64,000 bases of DNA from Diphasiastrum complanatum (GCA_029204225.1 MU832081.1:24251-88250), one strand, 5' to 3'. Shown: positions 20,665 to 33,139, counted from the first letter of the stretch. Numbers and translations: made by a program. Notes: a model not told the origin generated them from the letters alone.

Positions 20665-23600
20665 CATTAGAGGAGTTCTCAATATCAAAAAGACCCTTTA
20701 AGGAATGCCATGTAGGATATAGAAAAATATCAAAATAAAAAAAAAAACAATATTGTTTGTTTGCTTGCCCCCACCACTCCCGAGGCCTCCCCAACTCCCA
20801 ATGATCTAACAACAGTATCTATAGTCACGGTTAAGATCTGTTACCAGCTCGCAGTATAACTTGACTAAATTCAAAAATATTCCCTCCATTGGTTACGAAA
20901 AGAGCAATATTTTCACCAGATCTAGAATATGACCGCCATCCCCAAATTCGAATCAAGAAAAATTGCAAAATGTTTACATATGCATTCCTTCCACGAGAAT
21001 GGAAATATGGGTGTCATCTCCAATTATGAACGCCATCATCACTTTGGAATGGAAATATGAGCGCCAACTACCTATTGGAATGAAAAAACGAGCGGCATTT
21101 CCAAATTTGAATTAAGCATACAAGCATGGAGATTGGATTGATTGTACATAGTATATAATATAATCAAAGATGAGTACTTTTCTTTGCTTCATAGAATCTG
21201 GTCATAGTACTTTGATGCAACTGATTACTCTATTATTTTTTTGATGATGACATTGTATCATCTACATGTGGATATCCCTATTGATTTGGCACCTTTGCAA
21301 AGAAGAGGAGGCAAAGGAATTTAAATATCTACTGAGGATCGTTCTCGTTACAAGGCAGAAGGAAAAAAAAAACTTGGATTGGTGGATAGATAGAACATTA
21401 TATCCACAAGATCCAAGCACTTTGACACATTCTCTTCAATAACTCATTTAGTTACATGGATATGCAATGGGCATAGTGGATTACAAGGATATTGTGAAAG
21501 ATTGCCGAACCATGGAAAACAACTTTATATGAATAAATTTCATTTTTTAGAAGGTGAGTTAATTCGGATATCCTCTTATTGTCAAAATAGAGATTGTCAT
21601 CTCCAAAAGACGTTAGAAGAAAATGAACAACTTAAAAAAAATAATGAATCATTACAGAAGATAACAATCAATATCAAATCAGAACTAGAGCAAATGCAAT
21701 CAGTCTTACAGTCTATTCGTATTAAAAACTTACAATTATTGAAGGATGTGGATTTGGCAAAGAAGGCTGAAAGTAAGAAGCGAAAGCGACAAAGTTGCAA
21801 GGATATTCAAACGCTTTCAAAAGGAGGTTATTGAAATAGAAGGATCCGTGCATTCAAGTAAGCATATTCTGATTTTTGTAAGTTTCTCAATGACATTTGG
21901 ATTTAATTTCAGCTATGGTGATATTCTGTTAACTATCTGTTTTTTTTGCAGATCTGCATTAGTAGCTCCTCGAAATATTAAAGACAATGCTTCACTAGGA
22001 ATGTCATTGGGCACAATATTGACTTGCAAATCCACTGAGCGTATTATGATGAACAATAGGATTTGAAATGTAAAGTATAAAATAGCAGAGTCTTTGATGG
22101 TGGACATTCAAATTTTTTTAGATAAGACTGTAGTTCAGGTGCTTGTGATTTTGCAGGTATTAGCAGGGAAGCATATGCAACAATATTTAAACTAATTAGA
22201 GAAGCTTTTAAGCAAGTTCAAATTAGAAAAGTCCCAATCCCTAGGACATATCACTTGAAAAAAGAGAGGGATACATTAAACATAGGTATGCATAAGATCA
22301 CTGGAACTCCATTTTCATATTGAGGAGGTGTATGAAATTGATGGAAGATCGATATTCTATGATTCATCAAACAATTTATTTGTTGATCTAAATTACTTGC
22401 TGAGATACATCGTCACATTCTATGATATAGCCTATGAAAAGGTGAATGACAAAATAATCATAGTACTTAAGTTAGATGAGTCAGAAATTGTGAAAGGGCA
22501 GAAGATGGAGAGGGTTAGTATAACTCTCATGAATGGTGCTCTATCACAAACAGAGAACCAAAAAGATTTCAGATTCAGTGTCCAGTCAGAAAATGATATA
22601 TGGTGGTTGGCAGCGTTTCAGGTAACTAGCCTCATTATTACATCACATTCATTGAATAGTATTAATACATTGTAAACTAAGTTTGATTAATTCTTTGGAT
22701 AGGTGCTAAAAGAGGATCATGATATATTATCATGGATATTCTCAAGGACATCTTATCCTAGGATCATCAAGGACCATATGGATGGAGGACTTCTCAATGT
22801 TCCAGGAGTTGGAGATTTCAATGTTGAATGGCACTTAGCAGGTGATTTGAAAACATTGAAATGTATGTATAATGTCTCTCACGGTGCTACATCAAAACAC
22901 CCTTGTTTGTACTGCATGAAAATGACAAAAGATGTAACTAGGAGTACATGATTTACTAGAGAATATGCAGATCCAAATTGGAAGCCTGTGCTGTCTATCC
23001 CCTTAAGAAATGTGCATGTTTGCACTCTTCATGCAGAAGTTAGATTAATAGAAAAGATCATTTATCTTCATATAGTTTTTGCTTGGAATACTAAGCCAAC
23101 ATCATTAGCAAAGGAAGCTATCTCTCGATTAGAAGATGTTTTATCAAAAGCAGGACTCCATAAAGGACATGTCAAAATTCAAAAAGATGAAAAGCTTTCA
23201 GGAAAGAATGGGAACATGCCAACTAAGCCAAGCATAGGAGGAGCAAAAGCACGTCATTTCCTATCAAATTATACTGGTAAGGCTTCTAATATTCAACACT
23301 CAGTCTGGACAGATATTATTGCTGCCACTCAAGACTTCGAGAAAGACAGCAAAACCAAAGTACTAAAAGTTGATGTATGGAAAAAGCTTGATAGTATGAT
23401 TTCAATTTTAAGAAAAGAAAAATACTCTGATATTGATAAGAAAGCTGTCCAAAGGACTTGTGTCGAGTTTGTTAATGCAGTATTTGCTCTCTCTAATGGT
23501 GGTCGCTACTATATAACTACCACATTGAAAAGCATTCATCAGCAGTTGGAGCATTCTATTATTGTAGATCAGTCATCCAGAGTCTATTCTAGATCTCCAT

Positions 23601-24085
23601 TGCAACCCTTCTTCAGGGTGCACGGATTGGATAGCACCATCATCATATGTATTGGCTTTATTATCAGAATATCATATTCATATTTATTGTTTCTTGTCTA
23701 TGATACATGTGGGGAGGGGTTGGGGGATGGGGATTGTACCCCAATCTCCTCTCTCCCATTTCTTTTCTTGATTTTTTTTTTCAATGTGGGGGCCCAAGGA
23801 AATATTGGGCCCTCTTTTTCGACATTCTATATTAATAAAAAGGCTTTTGAAGGCCTTGAAAAATGAAGGACATATTGGATTTAAAATTTTAGATTAATTA
23901 CATTAAAATCATGTGTCCTTGCTATATTACACTAGGTCTAAGTGAAGCCTATTGACTTGTGAGTTAACCCATGATAAACCCATGGTGAACTACCACATAG
24001 GACAATTAGTCAGTTAATTAATCCTAATAAGCAAACATGTTTAGGCAAGGAAGAGGTCCTTTTTGAGTCCAAAAGGGCCCTAATG
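20665..24085 (+). mobile_element. CACTA-like transposon copy T1
   Basis: The 5' end CATTAGAGGAG, with GAATGCCATGTAGG 35 bp inward, matches the ends at 36,875, 45,049 (reverse) and 63,945, where CACTAGAG is seen. It carries the most complete ORF1 in the window. The proposed 3' end is CCCTAATG at 24,078-24,085: on the minus strand it starts CATTAGGGCCC, and it is also the exact limit of a long inverted repeat shared with 62,692. The flanking triplets ATA and AAT do not match, so no target duplication is seen. ORF2 is not recognisable in this copy. Confidence 0.7.
21380..23600 (+). pseudogene. T1 ORF1: transposase-like gene, decayed
   Basis: Three exons can be drawn: about 21,380-21,857, 21,952-22,621 and 22,703-23,600, with GT-AG boundaries at the same places as in T3. 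Exon 1 encodes a Lys/Glu-rich coiled coil (LEENEQLKKNNESLQK) and a basic tail (KKRKR). Exon 2 ends with VLKLDESEIVKGQKMERVSI and NDIWWLAAFQ. Exon 3 has FNVEWHLAGDLKTLKC, GATSKHPCLYCMK and VCTLHAEVRLIEKI. The D, GDxK, CxxC and H series is the layout expected for CMC-type (CACTA/Mirage/Chapaev) transposases; family assignment is my inference. A TGA near 22,950 and breaks in exons 1-2 inactivate it. The C-terminal third is missing or unrecognised. Confidence 0.68.
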
Positions 24086-24247
24086 AATGGAAAAATCACA
24101 TTGGCAAGCAAGAGTAGCATTCCATCGGAATACACAACATGGTGGAACATCTTCAAAGAATATTTACATCATTCAATTATTTCAATGGTTTTATAGACAT
24201 GCCCAAATATGATACACAACTAAATCAATAGAGTATAAAAAATTCAG
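24086..24247. repeat. Outer inverted repeat, left arm part 1
   Basis: It is the reverse complement of about 62,530-62,692, with substitutions. It is separated from its continuation at 28,768 only by the copia insertion. Confidence 0.88.
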
Positions 24248-24922
24248 TGTGAAGAATTGCCAAAAATTGGCAAATCTAGCTTGATAAAAAACCATGTAGA
24301 ATAGTGCACATGTGAGGCCATGATGCCACTTGGGAAACCCATCCTAATGTAGTTTAGGTCAAGTCAAGAGAGTTGGTCATGTCTATTTGGTGGTCATCCC
24401 TACTTTATAGGACCTACACCTAAGTTTAAGGTGAAAATTTGACCAACTAGCTACCTACCAAGCATAACTCTAGGAAATAGACTAGGGTTTCATTTTAGGT
24501 CAAGGAGAGTGAGTTAACTTCCTTATTACATGCTGGAAATCCACCTAACTTCAAGAAGGAAGTCGAATTTGGTATGTATTCCCTCTCTCCATAGTGAGAA
24601 GATAGAAAATTTTTGGAGCTCATTGGCAATCTCAATCTAGTTCACTATGTACATTGAGTTTTTGTGATCCAAATGAAACCAAATCAATTTCTACTTGTTT
24701 CTCAGGTTGAAGGTTGTACTACAGCCTGCAGTACACACGTGTGGGCTCGAATTTCAATGTTTATCAATGTTTTTGATTGTTAATGCTTGTTGTTTGTCAA
24801 ATTGCCAATCTAGATCAACTTTTTTGTGTCTAGTTTTTTGATAGATTGTTAAGCAAGCATCCAATCACTCTTGTGGATCATTTATAGATCCATTTATGGT
24901 CCTAAAGTACAGTACTTTCACA
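24248..24922 (+). repeat. 5' LTR of copia element
   Basis: It starts TGTGAAGAA and ends TACTTTCACA. It lacks an internal piece (GTAAATTGTGTACACAAGTG region) present in the 3' LTR, which accounts for the length difference. Confidence 0.93.
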
Positions 24923-24935
24923 TGGTATCAAAGCC
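24923..24935 (+). other. Primer-binding site
   Basis: TGGTATCAAAGCC lies directly after the 5' LTR, one base from the usual tRNA-iMet complement. Confidence 0.85.
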
Positions 24936-25704
24936 AAGTACAAGAGCATAAGACATTGATCTAATGCAAATCCATTTTTAGCAAGTTTTGGTGCTAAAAA
25001 CTAGTATTGAGAGGGCAAGCTAGAATCTTGATTTTGGTGAGGAGATTTGATCCCAAACTTGGTAGGGGTCCAAATCCGTACTTTCCACATGTGTGGGCAC
25101 CTCTGAACCTGCATTTAATGCATGGTATTCATTTGATCCAAAAAAATTCAATTTGTGAGCTGTTGGTGTAATTTTTGGTGGAGATCCTAGGATAATCTAC
25201 CAAGATCATTTGCCATTGATTAGATTTGAATTTGTTTCATGGAATCTAATTAATCTAGGCTTAGTTCAAGTCCTATTAAGGTTAAAAACAGGTCTTGAAA
25301 GTACACCAAGAAGGAAGAAAGATATTAAGTCATTTTTTTGGTCCAAAAATAGCCAAAATTGGCAAGATTTGATTGTAAGTAGATTTCACATCATCTTATC
25401 TTCATTCCAACTTTGTGAGAGAGTGCTATAACTGAGATTATAAGTCCAGTTGTTGGATTAGAAATCTAATTTGAGTGAAAAACTATAAGAGAGAGACCTT
25501 AGTGAGTTTCTAGAGACAATCAAATCCATTTCTTGGCAAGATTGGTTTGAAAGTAGTTTTCACTTCATCTTATCTTCATTCCAGCTTTGTGAGGGAGTGA
25601 TAGAATTGTGATTATAAGTCCATTTGTTGGATTAGAAATCAAATTTGAGTGAAACACTGCAAGTGTGAAACCTTTGTGAGTTTCAAGTCAATCAAATCTA
25701 TTTC

Positions 25705-26976
25705 TTGTTTGTAGAAGTCACTAGTAAGATAGGATCTGCTGGAGCATACCTTCTAGAAGCTAGTGAGAGGTTGAATTCTACAAATTATGCTATTTGGAAG
25801 GTTATAATGGAGTCACTCTTGGTGCTCCAAGACCTTTATGAGTTCTTGATTGAATATGAAGATGAACCTCTAGGTGCACAGGAGTTAGCTAGATACAAGA
25901 AGAGATCTAGGCTTGCACTTCATTGTGTGAAGATGAATGTGAGCAATGATTTGTTGAGAGAAGTATCAGCCTGTACTAATGCTAAAGAGGCTTGGGAATC
26001 TTTAAAATCAATCTATGAATTTAGTAACACTTCAAGAGTACTCATGCTTAGAAATCAGATTTTGCAAAGCATGAAGAGAAGTGAGGAGAGTGCACAAGAT
26101 TATGTACTCAGAATCAAGTCTCTAAATAAGGAGTTGGCTTCCATTGGAGAGAAGATTCATGATGGAGAGCTTGTACAAATTGTCCTTAATGGTCTAGGAG
26201 ATGACTTTGCAAATTTGGTCCAAAGTTTTGCCATCCAAGACACTTTGCCAACTATAGAAAAACTTCACAGTGTATTAGTGGCTGAAGAATGTAGGATGCT
26301 CCATGCAAAATCTAGGATGAGTTCCTTGTCTTTGTAGGATGGTGATGAGAAAGCCAATTTCTCATTCAAGGGAAAAAAAAAGACCAATGGAAAGAAGAAG
26401 CATCCAAAGGAGGCCAAAGAAGAGGATGATGCATCAAGCTCAAAGGACAAGTCAAAGCAAAAATGCTTCTTTTGTGGAAAGAAGGGACATTATGCATCTG
26501 AATGCTACAAGAGGCTAAGAGCACAAGTGGAGGAGGACAAACAAGGAAACCTTGCAAAGGAGGAGGAGGAGGATGAAGTAGATGTATTCTTGATGGCATC
26601 TACATCCTCACCAACAAGCAATAGCAATTCAAGAGACAATCGGTGGATCGATAGTGGGGCTAGCTCCCACATGTCTTGTGAAAAGGATTTGTTCTCAACC
26701 TCACACTCTTTCAATGATGCTAAAAAGTTTGTCTTTACTGCAAATGCTGAAGAGTGTAGGATAGATGGTGTTGGTACCATCTCTTTGTGTCTAGATTCCT
26801 CAAAATGCATAGATATAGAAAATGTCCTTTATGTACCATCAATCACCAAGAATATGCTTAGTGTTGGTCTACTCTTAGAAAGTGGTTTGGATGTCCACTT
26901 TAAGCATGGTGTTTGCTTCATCTTGAAGAATGATATTTGCATTGCAAAGGGATTTATAGTGTTGCTTTTGAAAGAA
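25705..26976 (+). pseudogene. Copia gag-protease with one in-frame stop
   Basis: The gag domain is nearly full length (LNSTNYAIWKVIMESLL, KEAWESLKSIYEFSNTSRV, SAQDYVLRIKSLNKELASIG, LVQIVLNGLGDDFANLVQS). A TAG at about 26,335 interrupts the frame; beyond it come a Lys-rich linker, one CCHC zinc knuckle (CFFCGKKGHYASEC, about 26,464-26,505) and the protease DSGASSHMS with DIENVLYVPSITKNMLSVG. The frame ends at TGA about 26,978, before any integrase. The upstream start is not clear: no convincing ATG opens the gag frame. Confidence 0.88.
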
Positions 26977-27139
26977 TGAGCTTGGCAATGCAGGAGATCA
27001 CTCAAGAGGAGATCTTGGCAAAGTGTGATCTTGCTTGCATTGAGGAGAAGCATCAAAAGGAGGAAGATCTTGAGGATCAGTCTCAAAGCATGAGAGTCCC
27101 AAGGGAGTCCTCAATGACAATGGCCGAATCTCAAATTGC

Positions 27140-27856
27140 ATGCAAATTGTCCATTCAAGTGTGCATCTTGCAAGGGTGGTGAGCATTGGAGAGTCTACTA
27201 TCTTTGAATACTTTTTGGAAAGTATTAGTAGACATGAGGTGACTTGTTTCTTACCTTTAAGATTCATGGTGTTTATTACTTTGTATGACAAGACAATGAA
27301 ATGGGATGCTTTGAAATCTACATTTGTTGTTGATAAAGCAATTTCATTGGATAACTATATTTGTAATAGTTTGAATAGTGTCATAAAAGATAAAACATCA
27401 TTTGTATTGGAAATCTTTGGGTCCACATGCTTTGAGCATGATCATTCCAATGTAAGGACCAAAGATTATCCTATTTCAATGATAGGAATAATGGTAGTGT
27501 TTTGCTCTTCAAGTAGAGATTGTAGAATCTACTTGTTTTCAGCCAAAGAATTTGTCAACGGTGGAAATGTGATCTTTCAAGAGTGGAAGATTTGTAAACT
27601 TGAAGAAGCACCTTTGGATCAACACCTTATTCAATTCATTGATTTTTTGGAGTCAAGCCAAGTGGAGGAGCAAGCTCAAGACCCGAGGACTCCAAGAAGA
27701 ACCTTGAGTATCAAGATGGAGCCATCTAGGATCAATCATATGGATCAAGCAAGGCAAGTTGTCTTTGGCAACATTATTTATGCACTTAATATTTTAATTG
27801 ATGTATCTTCAAGTGCACAAAATGCCTTGGAATCCATGGCTTGGCATGATGTTTAG
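27140..27856 (+). pseudogene. Residual copia pol-derived frame
   Basis: This 238-codon open frame is mostly unrecognised. One block, SSSRDCRIYLFSAKEFVNGG and NVIFQEWK, resembles the copia segment just after integrase, where a conserved 'describes-a-phrase' region precedes reverse transcriptase. No catalytic motif is present. It is best seen as the residue of a large pol deletion. Confidence 0.5.
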
Positions 27857-28066
27857 TTTTGAAGTGTGCTACATGTATATAGACACATTTATGGAACATC
27901 TTGTAAGGGATACTCTAAGAGGTGGTGAAAGATCCTTCATGGACATCATTCTCTATTGGAGTCTCAAAAGTTCCTTGTTTGTAGCTGGATTCTTTAGACA
28001 CTTCTAAAAGCTTTCATTCATCTATCAAGAGAGTTGTAAATAGATCAAGCTAAATTTGAGGAGGAG

Positions 28067-28767
28067 TGTGAAGAATAGCCAAAAATTGACAAATCTAGCT
28101 TGATAAAAAACCATGTAGAATAGTGTAAATTGTGTACACAAGTGGGTCACACACATGTGAGGCCATGATGCCACTTGGGAAACCCATACTAATGTAGTTT
28201 AGGTCAAGTCAAGAGAGTTGGTCATGTCTATTTGGTGGTCATCCCTACTTTATAGGACCTACACCTAAGTTTAAGGTGAAAATTTGACCAACTAGCTACC
28301 TACCAAGCATAACTCTAGGAAATAGACTAGGGTTTCATTTTAGGTCAAGGAGAGTGAGTTAACTTCCTTATTACATGCTGGAAATCCACCTAACTTCAAG
28401 AAGGAAGTCGAATTTGTTATGTATTCCCTCTCTCCATAGTGAGAAGATAGAAAATTTTTGGAGCTCATTGGCAATCTCAAGCTAGTTCACTATGTACATT
28501 GAGTTTTTGTGATCCAAATGAAACCAAATCAATTTCTACTTGTTTCTCAGGTTGAAGGCCGTACTAAAACCTGTAGTACACACGTGTGGGCTCAGATTTC
28601 AATGTTTATCAATGTTTTTGATTGTTAATGCTTGTTGTTTGTCAAATTGCCAATCTAGATCAACTTTTTTGTGTCTAGTTTTTTGATAGATTGTTAAGCA
28701 AGCATCCAATCACTCTTGTGGATCATTTGTAGATCCATTTATGGTCCTAAAGTACAGTACTTTCACA
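28067..28767 (+). repeat. 3' LTR of copia element
   Basis: It begins TGTGAAGAATAG after GGAGGAG and ends TTTCACA. It is the partner of 24,248-24,922. Confidence 0.93.
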
Positions 28768-29450
28768 TTCAGAAAGGCATGTAAATTTGTACGACAAAAT
28801 TAGATCAATATGAAAAACTCATGTATACTAGATCATCAATTTGTTTAGATTTTACATGATCATACAAGAATTTATGAGTAAAGTATGCCTTAACATTAAA
28901 AGTTGTTTAGAATCAACATAAAGAAGCCAAACTTTTTATTAAACTAGCACGTCAAAGAAGACATTTTAGATTAAGTCTTAGTCATCAACTTTCTATTAAT
29001 AAATAACATATGGTACTACATCAGTCACTTATATTTGAAAATGGTATGATTCAATTAATATAGAAATGGTTCGTAAATCTTAGACGAGAATCATTTAAAA
29101 GTTGATATGGCTTGATTCCTATAAACTTGATCTAGGAACAACATAACAATCAATGTTTTCCATGGAAAATCTTCAAAAGATCAATAAGCATTTACACAAT
29201 AGTGTTCATTTCTTAACATTATGCAAAAGCTGTAGGGCTAGTGTGCAAGGATGAGTAAAAGAGGTAGCAGAGAGATAGTCCCTTTTGGGAGAGATAAGCT
29301 TACTCTTGAGAAAGGAGCAGGAGGCATAAAATAATAGGACAAATTAGTAGGAGAAGGGAAAGGAGGATATATCAAGAGGATCAGGGAAGATGATTATGGT
29401 AGTCGTTGTTGTGGTGAAGCAAGTGTATATTATATTCATGACAATTTTTG
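28768..29450. repeat. Outer inverted repeat, left arm part 2
   Basis: It is the reverse complement of 61,540-61,890 and 62,064-62,530. The right arm carries an additional piece at 61,891-62,063 that copies 49,768-49,918. No gene is seen in either arm. Confidence 0.88.
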
Positions 29451-29579
29451 TAGTTTTTTGAGTAAGAGCTCATTGATAAGAAGTGTTCAAGTGAGAGGAG
29501 ATTGCAATCAACTGGGTGGAATTGGAGAGTAAGGCTGGTTACCAGCGACTTTTATCAATTAGCCATTGAGTTGAATTTT

Positions 29580-29981
29580 GGATTTGGAAAGACAAAGATT
29601 GTAATCAACATATTGGTGGGCATAATTCCATCTTCTTAAATTGTATGATATTTTCCACCCTTTGACCCTTGAGAGCTCGCCATCATCGCTTTAGTAGTGG
29701 TGCATAATATGATGATTCCAAAGATTGGCCCACCCCTTTTCAAGTTGAATGATGGAATCTTTTTTAACCATTGGCAACTCAACTTGTAGATGTTGTAACA
29801 AAAAAAAGAACCCATTTTTGTTTGTCCCTACATAGCAAAGGGAGGTTGCCACCTATTGTAACAATGCCTTTGAGGCATCATACTCGAGTGAATTTTCAAG
29901 ATTATAAAGTGAATCACTTATCCAAACAACACATAGCCTTTTCCACCTACCACGCTTATAATTCACAGTCAAAGGAAAGTA
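29580..29981. repeat. Block Q, copy 1
   Basis: It matches 34,940-35,342 in the same orientation and 48,265-48,680 and 59,375-59,790 inverted. It is cut off at AAAGGAAAGTA, where the T2 terminus CATTAG begins. Confidence 0.85.
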
Positions 29982-31542
29982 CATTAGAGAAACTTAGAGC
30001 CCGAAGAGGGCCTTTGAAAAAGATGCTTTTTTTTTTTCCGTATTTTTGTTGCCATGTGGACCAATTGAAACCTTGAAATCAGGGTTCTATGTAACGTACA
30101 ATTTTTTAAATATAAATAAAATAAATTTTTTAAAAATATATTGCTATTTCGTTGGGCAGCATGTGGAAATGCTATTGGTTGATGAGGCCTGCCCTTCCAG
30201 CTCATGTCCGAAGAGACCCAAAAATATTGAAAATGAATATGACAGATGGTTGAGATGAGAAAATCGATGTACTATTAATGTATATGCATTGTCAAATCAT
30301 AGTTAACAGGGTTAACCAGAGTTAATTTGTGGCGCCAAATAGATCGTGTTTCAAATTTACGTCAACACATTTTTTCAGATTCATGGCTTTTTGTCTATGC
30401 AAATTTTTAGATTCATAGTTCATTGTTTCAGATTTTTGCATGCACATTACGAATGGCGCCATCAAGGAAGCCATGCTCCTCAATCGACTTTGTGCTTCTA
30501 TTCCACGAGACAAATGATAATGGATTATGGGTGCCAAGAAAATATTCAAAAAGCTCTTGGGTTTTGATGCATCCATCATCAAGAGGAGCATTTCGAAAAG
30601 CAAAAGGTCAAAACTATCATTTTGATCTTATTGGAAGGCCAGAATTTTGGATTTCAGAACATCATCAAGAGGAAAATCTATTTCTGAAATTCTAGTCCAA
30701 CATGTATATATGCATTCAAAGATAAATGTACAAGGATTCAACCATCAGGATCACAACAAAAAACAACTGTGAGATATTTTTTATACTTAGATTTTTGTCA
30801 TTCATAAATATCTAGTAGTAAACTTGCCAATCTAATCATTTTTCTCTTGCAGATTATATCCATCCAACATAAATGAATGAGAGCCAAGTGGATCTTTAGT
30901 AGGTGTGTTAGATTTTATTCACACTGATATTGGACAGCTGCAATATCGAGGTAAAACTGCAAAAGATCTAGCTGATAGTGGGACTTTTTCTTATGAATCA
31001 ATGTACATTCGTGATTAAATTACCTAGTTTTGAAAGTGATGAATGGATTGCACCAGATGCTACAATTTCAGAATCATTTCGTTGCAAGATATATAATGAT
31101 GTAAAAAATTCATTAAAAATGAGCAGGAGATAAAAAACAATCAGATTGAGCTGGTTTATTTTCTTGAATATATTTGTGGATTTCTTTTCAAGTGTCAATG
31201 TACACAAAACCCCAACGATGTTTGTATGCAAAAATTTATCAGATAGTTTATTATCTGAACTTATGGATGAAGGCTGGGACAAAAGATCAGATGGAGAAAT
31301 AGAATGCAAAATTAAAATGTCTTCCATGTGCTTCCGTTATCAAATTGAAAAACAAATGTTGAGCTTATGCTTCCATTATCAAAGATGGAAAAAAAAAATA
31401 AAGGTAAATGGGTGCCACTCGATCAAGACTTGAAAGCCAGTGGATATTCAAAACGAAAAAATATGATATTTTATATACAATGATGCCGTTTTGACGTGTG
31501 TTGAGGTGGAAGAAGATTGGAGTCTAAATTACATAAGGCGGA
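29982..31542 (+). mobile_element. CACTA-like transposon end T2 (ORF2 side)
   Basis: It starts CATTAGAGAAAC..., with GAGGGCC and TTGCCATGTGG inward, so it is the same type of terminus as T1 and T3 but attached to ORF2. The copy is cut off inside the last part of ORF2, where the 3.8-kb inverted repeat starts. Confidence 0.78.
30453..31542 (+). pseudogene. T2 ORF2: second T-element gene, decayed
   Basis: Starting at ATG 30,453, exon 1 encodes MAPSRKPCSSIDFVLLF, then LWVPRKYSKSSWVLMHPSSR and GRPEFWISEHH. An intron with GTGAG donor and CTCTTGCAG acceptor follows (to about 30,852). Exon 2 carries IGQLQYRGKTAKDLADSGTF, LMDEGWDKRSDGEIECKIKM and VEEDWSLNYI. A TGA replaces Trp in the NEW motif (about 30,876), and part of exon 2 around 31,012 is deleted relative to 42,214-42,350. 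I do not recognise the family. Confidence 0.6.
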
Positions 31543-33091
31543 AATGAGCATCATAAAAGGTTGGATTAAGTTTCTACTGCTTGGTTTCATTTCCCTACTC
31601 TCTTCGCATCCTATACTCTAGAGAAAAATTAGCAACAAAGATGTGTTTTGGTTGTGAGATTGCAAACCCTAAAAGTTTTTTGCTATGCTCAGCATAGCAG
31701 AAAACTTTCAAGAGTTTTCGTGCTATGCTGAGCATAGGTTTGAAAACTTTTGAACGATTTCTTCAGTTTGAAAAAGCTTCGCCTTTCAACATACTCTTCA
31801 CCATTCAACACATTTCAAACTTTGTATTTAATTTTTTTTAATAAAGTTCAAGTGTGTTTAGCCCATAAAACCCCTCACAAGCTTATCCTTTCATCCAACC
31901 AAGGTTTGTCATTGGTTTACGTCCTTAAGTTTAGTATTGTAGAGTTTTCTTTTCTTCATTAGGTCTCTCACACATCTTCCAAAAAATGCATTACAAAGTA
32001 GATCATGACAAATTTCAAATTTTATACGACACTAGAAGTTTCGAAGGACACTTTTCTACTAGCTAACTCATAATTTCAACGACTTTAACTCTACTGTGAC
32101 CCGAATATGTCAAAAAATTCAAAAACTAAAAACTAAAAAAATCAAAATTTAAAAGTTAAATCTTAAAAGTGAAAAAAATCAAAATATTAATAATCATTAA
32201 AATCATAAAATTTAAATATGAAAAATTTTAAGTTTTAAAAAAAATAAAAAAACTACCTTAAAATTTAAAAATCAAACAATTCAAAAAAAATAATAAAATT
32301 AAAAGATTTAAAAAGCTAAAGATTTAAAAAATTTAAAAATTTAAAAAAAAATAGAAACTTAAATATTCACAATAAATATTGAGATAATTTTTTTTATATA
32401 TATTTAAAAATTTAAACACGAGTAATTTGATAATTTACAAATAATATAAAGTGTGTTACTACAAATAAAGTTTTTTTGTAGATTGAAAAAAGATGATATG
32501 TTTGACACGACTTGAAATGTGTGATAATTTTAATGAACTTCAAGTTGAAAGTCTTGTTGCACTTTTTAAAAAAAATAGGAAAAAACATATGTTTTAGATT
32601 AGAATTTTTCATATTTCTTGAAACAATAAGTAGACGAAAATATTATGGGTCTATTTATTGCACACTATGTCAACTGATATTTTTTGAAAATATATGAATA
32701 AAATATGTTGCAATTATATCGAAAGAGCAAAAAAATGATTGTGAAAAAAAATAATTAAAGGTTGATAAGTTAGATCTAATAGTTTTGGATGTTTTAATGT
32801 TTAATTTTAGATTGACAATGACTAACCAATCACAAAAGTCAATAATATATGTTTTAAAAGAACGATTTGGATTAATTGGACAACTATTGTTCTGAATTTG
32901 TTAGCAATGGAAGAAGACTGACTTACAATTTTTTTATCAATATTATAAGCCGATTAAAAAAAAGATATGTCAGTTGATTTTGATGAAGAAGATAGGTTTT
33001 CAATGTCATCATCTAAAAAAGAAAATATTTATAATATATATAAAGTTTCAAATTGAGAGACATAATAAAAATTCTTTGAAAAATTCACTAT

Positions 33092-33094
<3 letters not shown>

Positions 33095-33136
<42 letters not shown>
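33095..33136. repeat. (TA)n microsatellite, left arm
   Basis: About 42 bases of alternating A and T. The mirror tract at 50,495-50,550 is about 56 bases. Confidence 0.95.

Positions 33137-33139
<3 letters not shown>

Larger units (their letters stand above)
24248..28767 (+). mobile_element. Copia-type LTR retrotransposon with 5-bp target duplication
   Basis: LTRs of 675 bp (24,248-24,922) and 701 bp (28,067-28,767), each TGTGAA...TTCACA, bound the element. TTCAG occurs immediately before (24,243-24,247) and after (28,768-28,772). A primer-binding site follows the 5' LTR and GAGGAG precedes the 3' LTR. The interior has gag and protease, but integrase and reverse transcriptase are gone, so it is non-autonomous. 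The unoccupied site is preserved in the inverted copy near 62,530. Confidence 0.95.
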
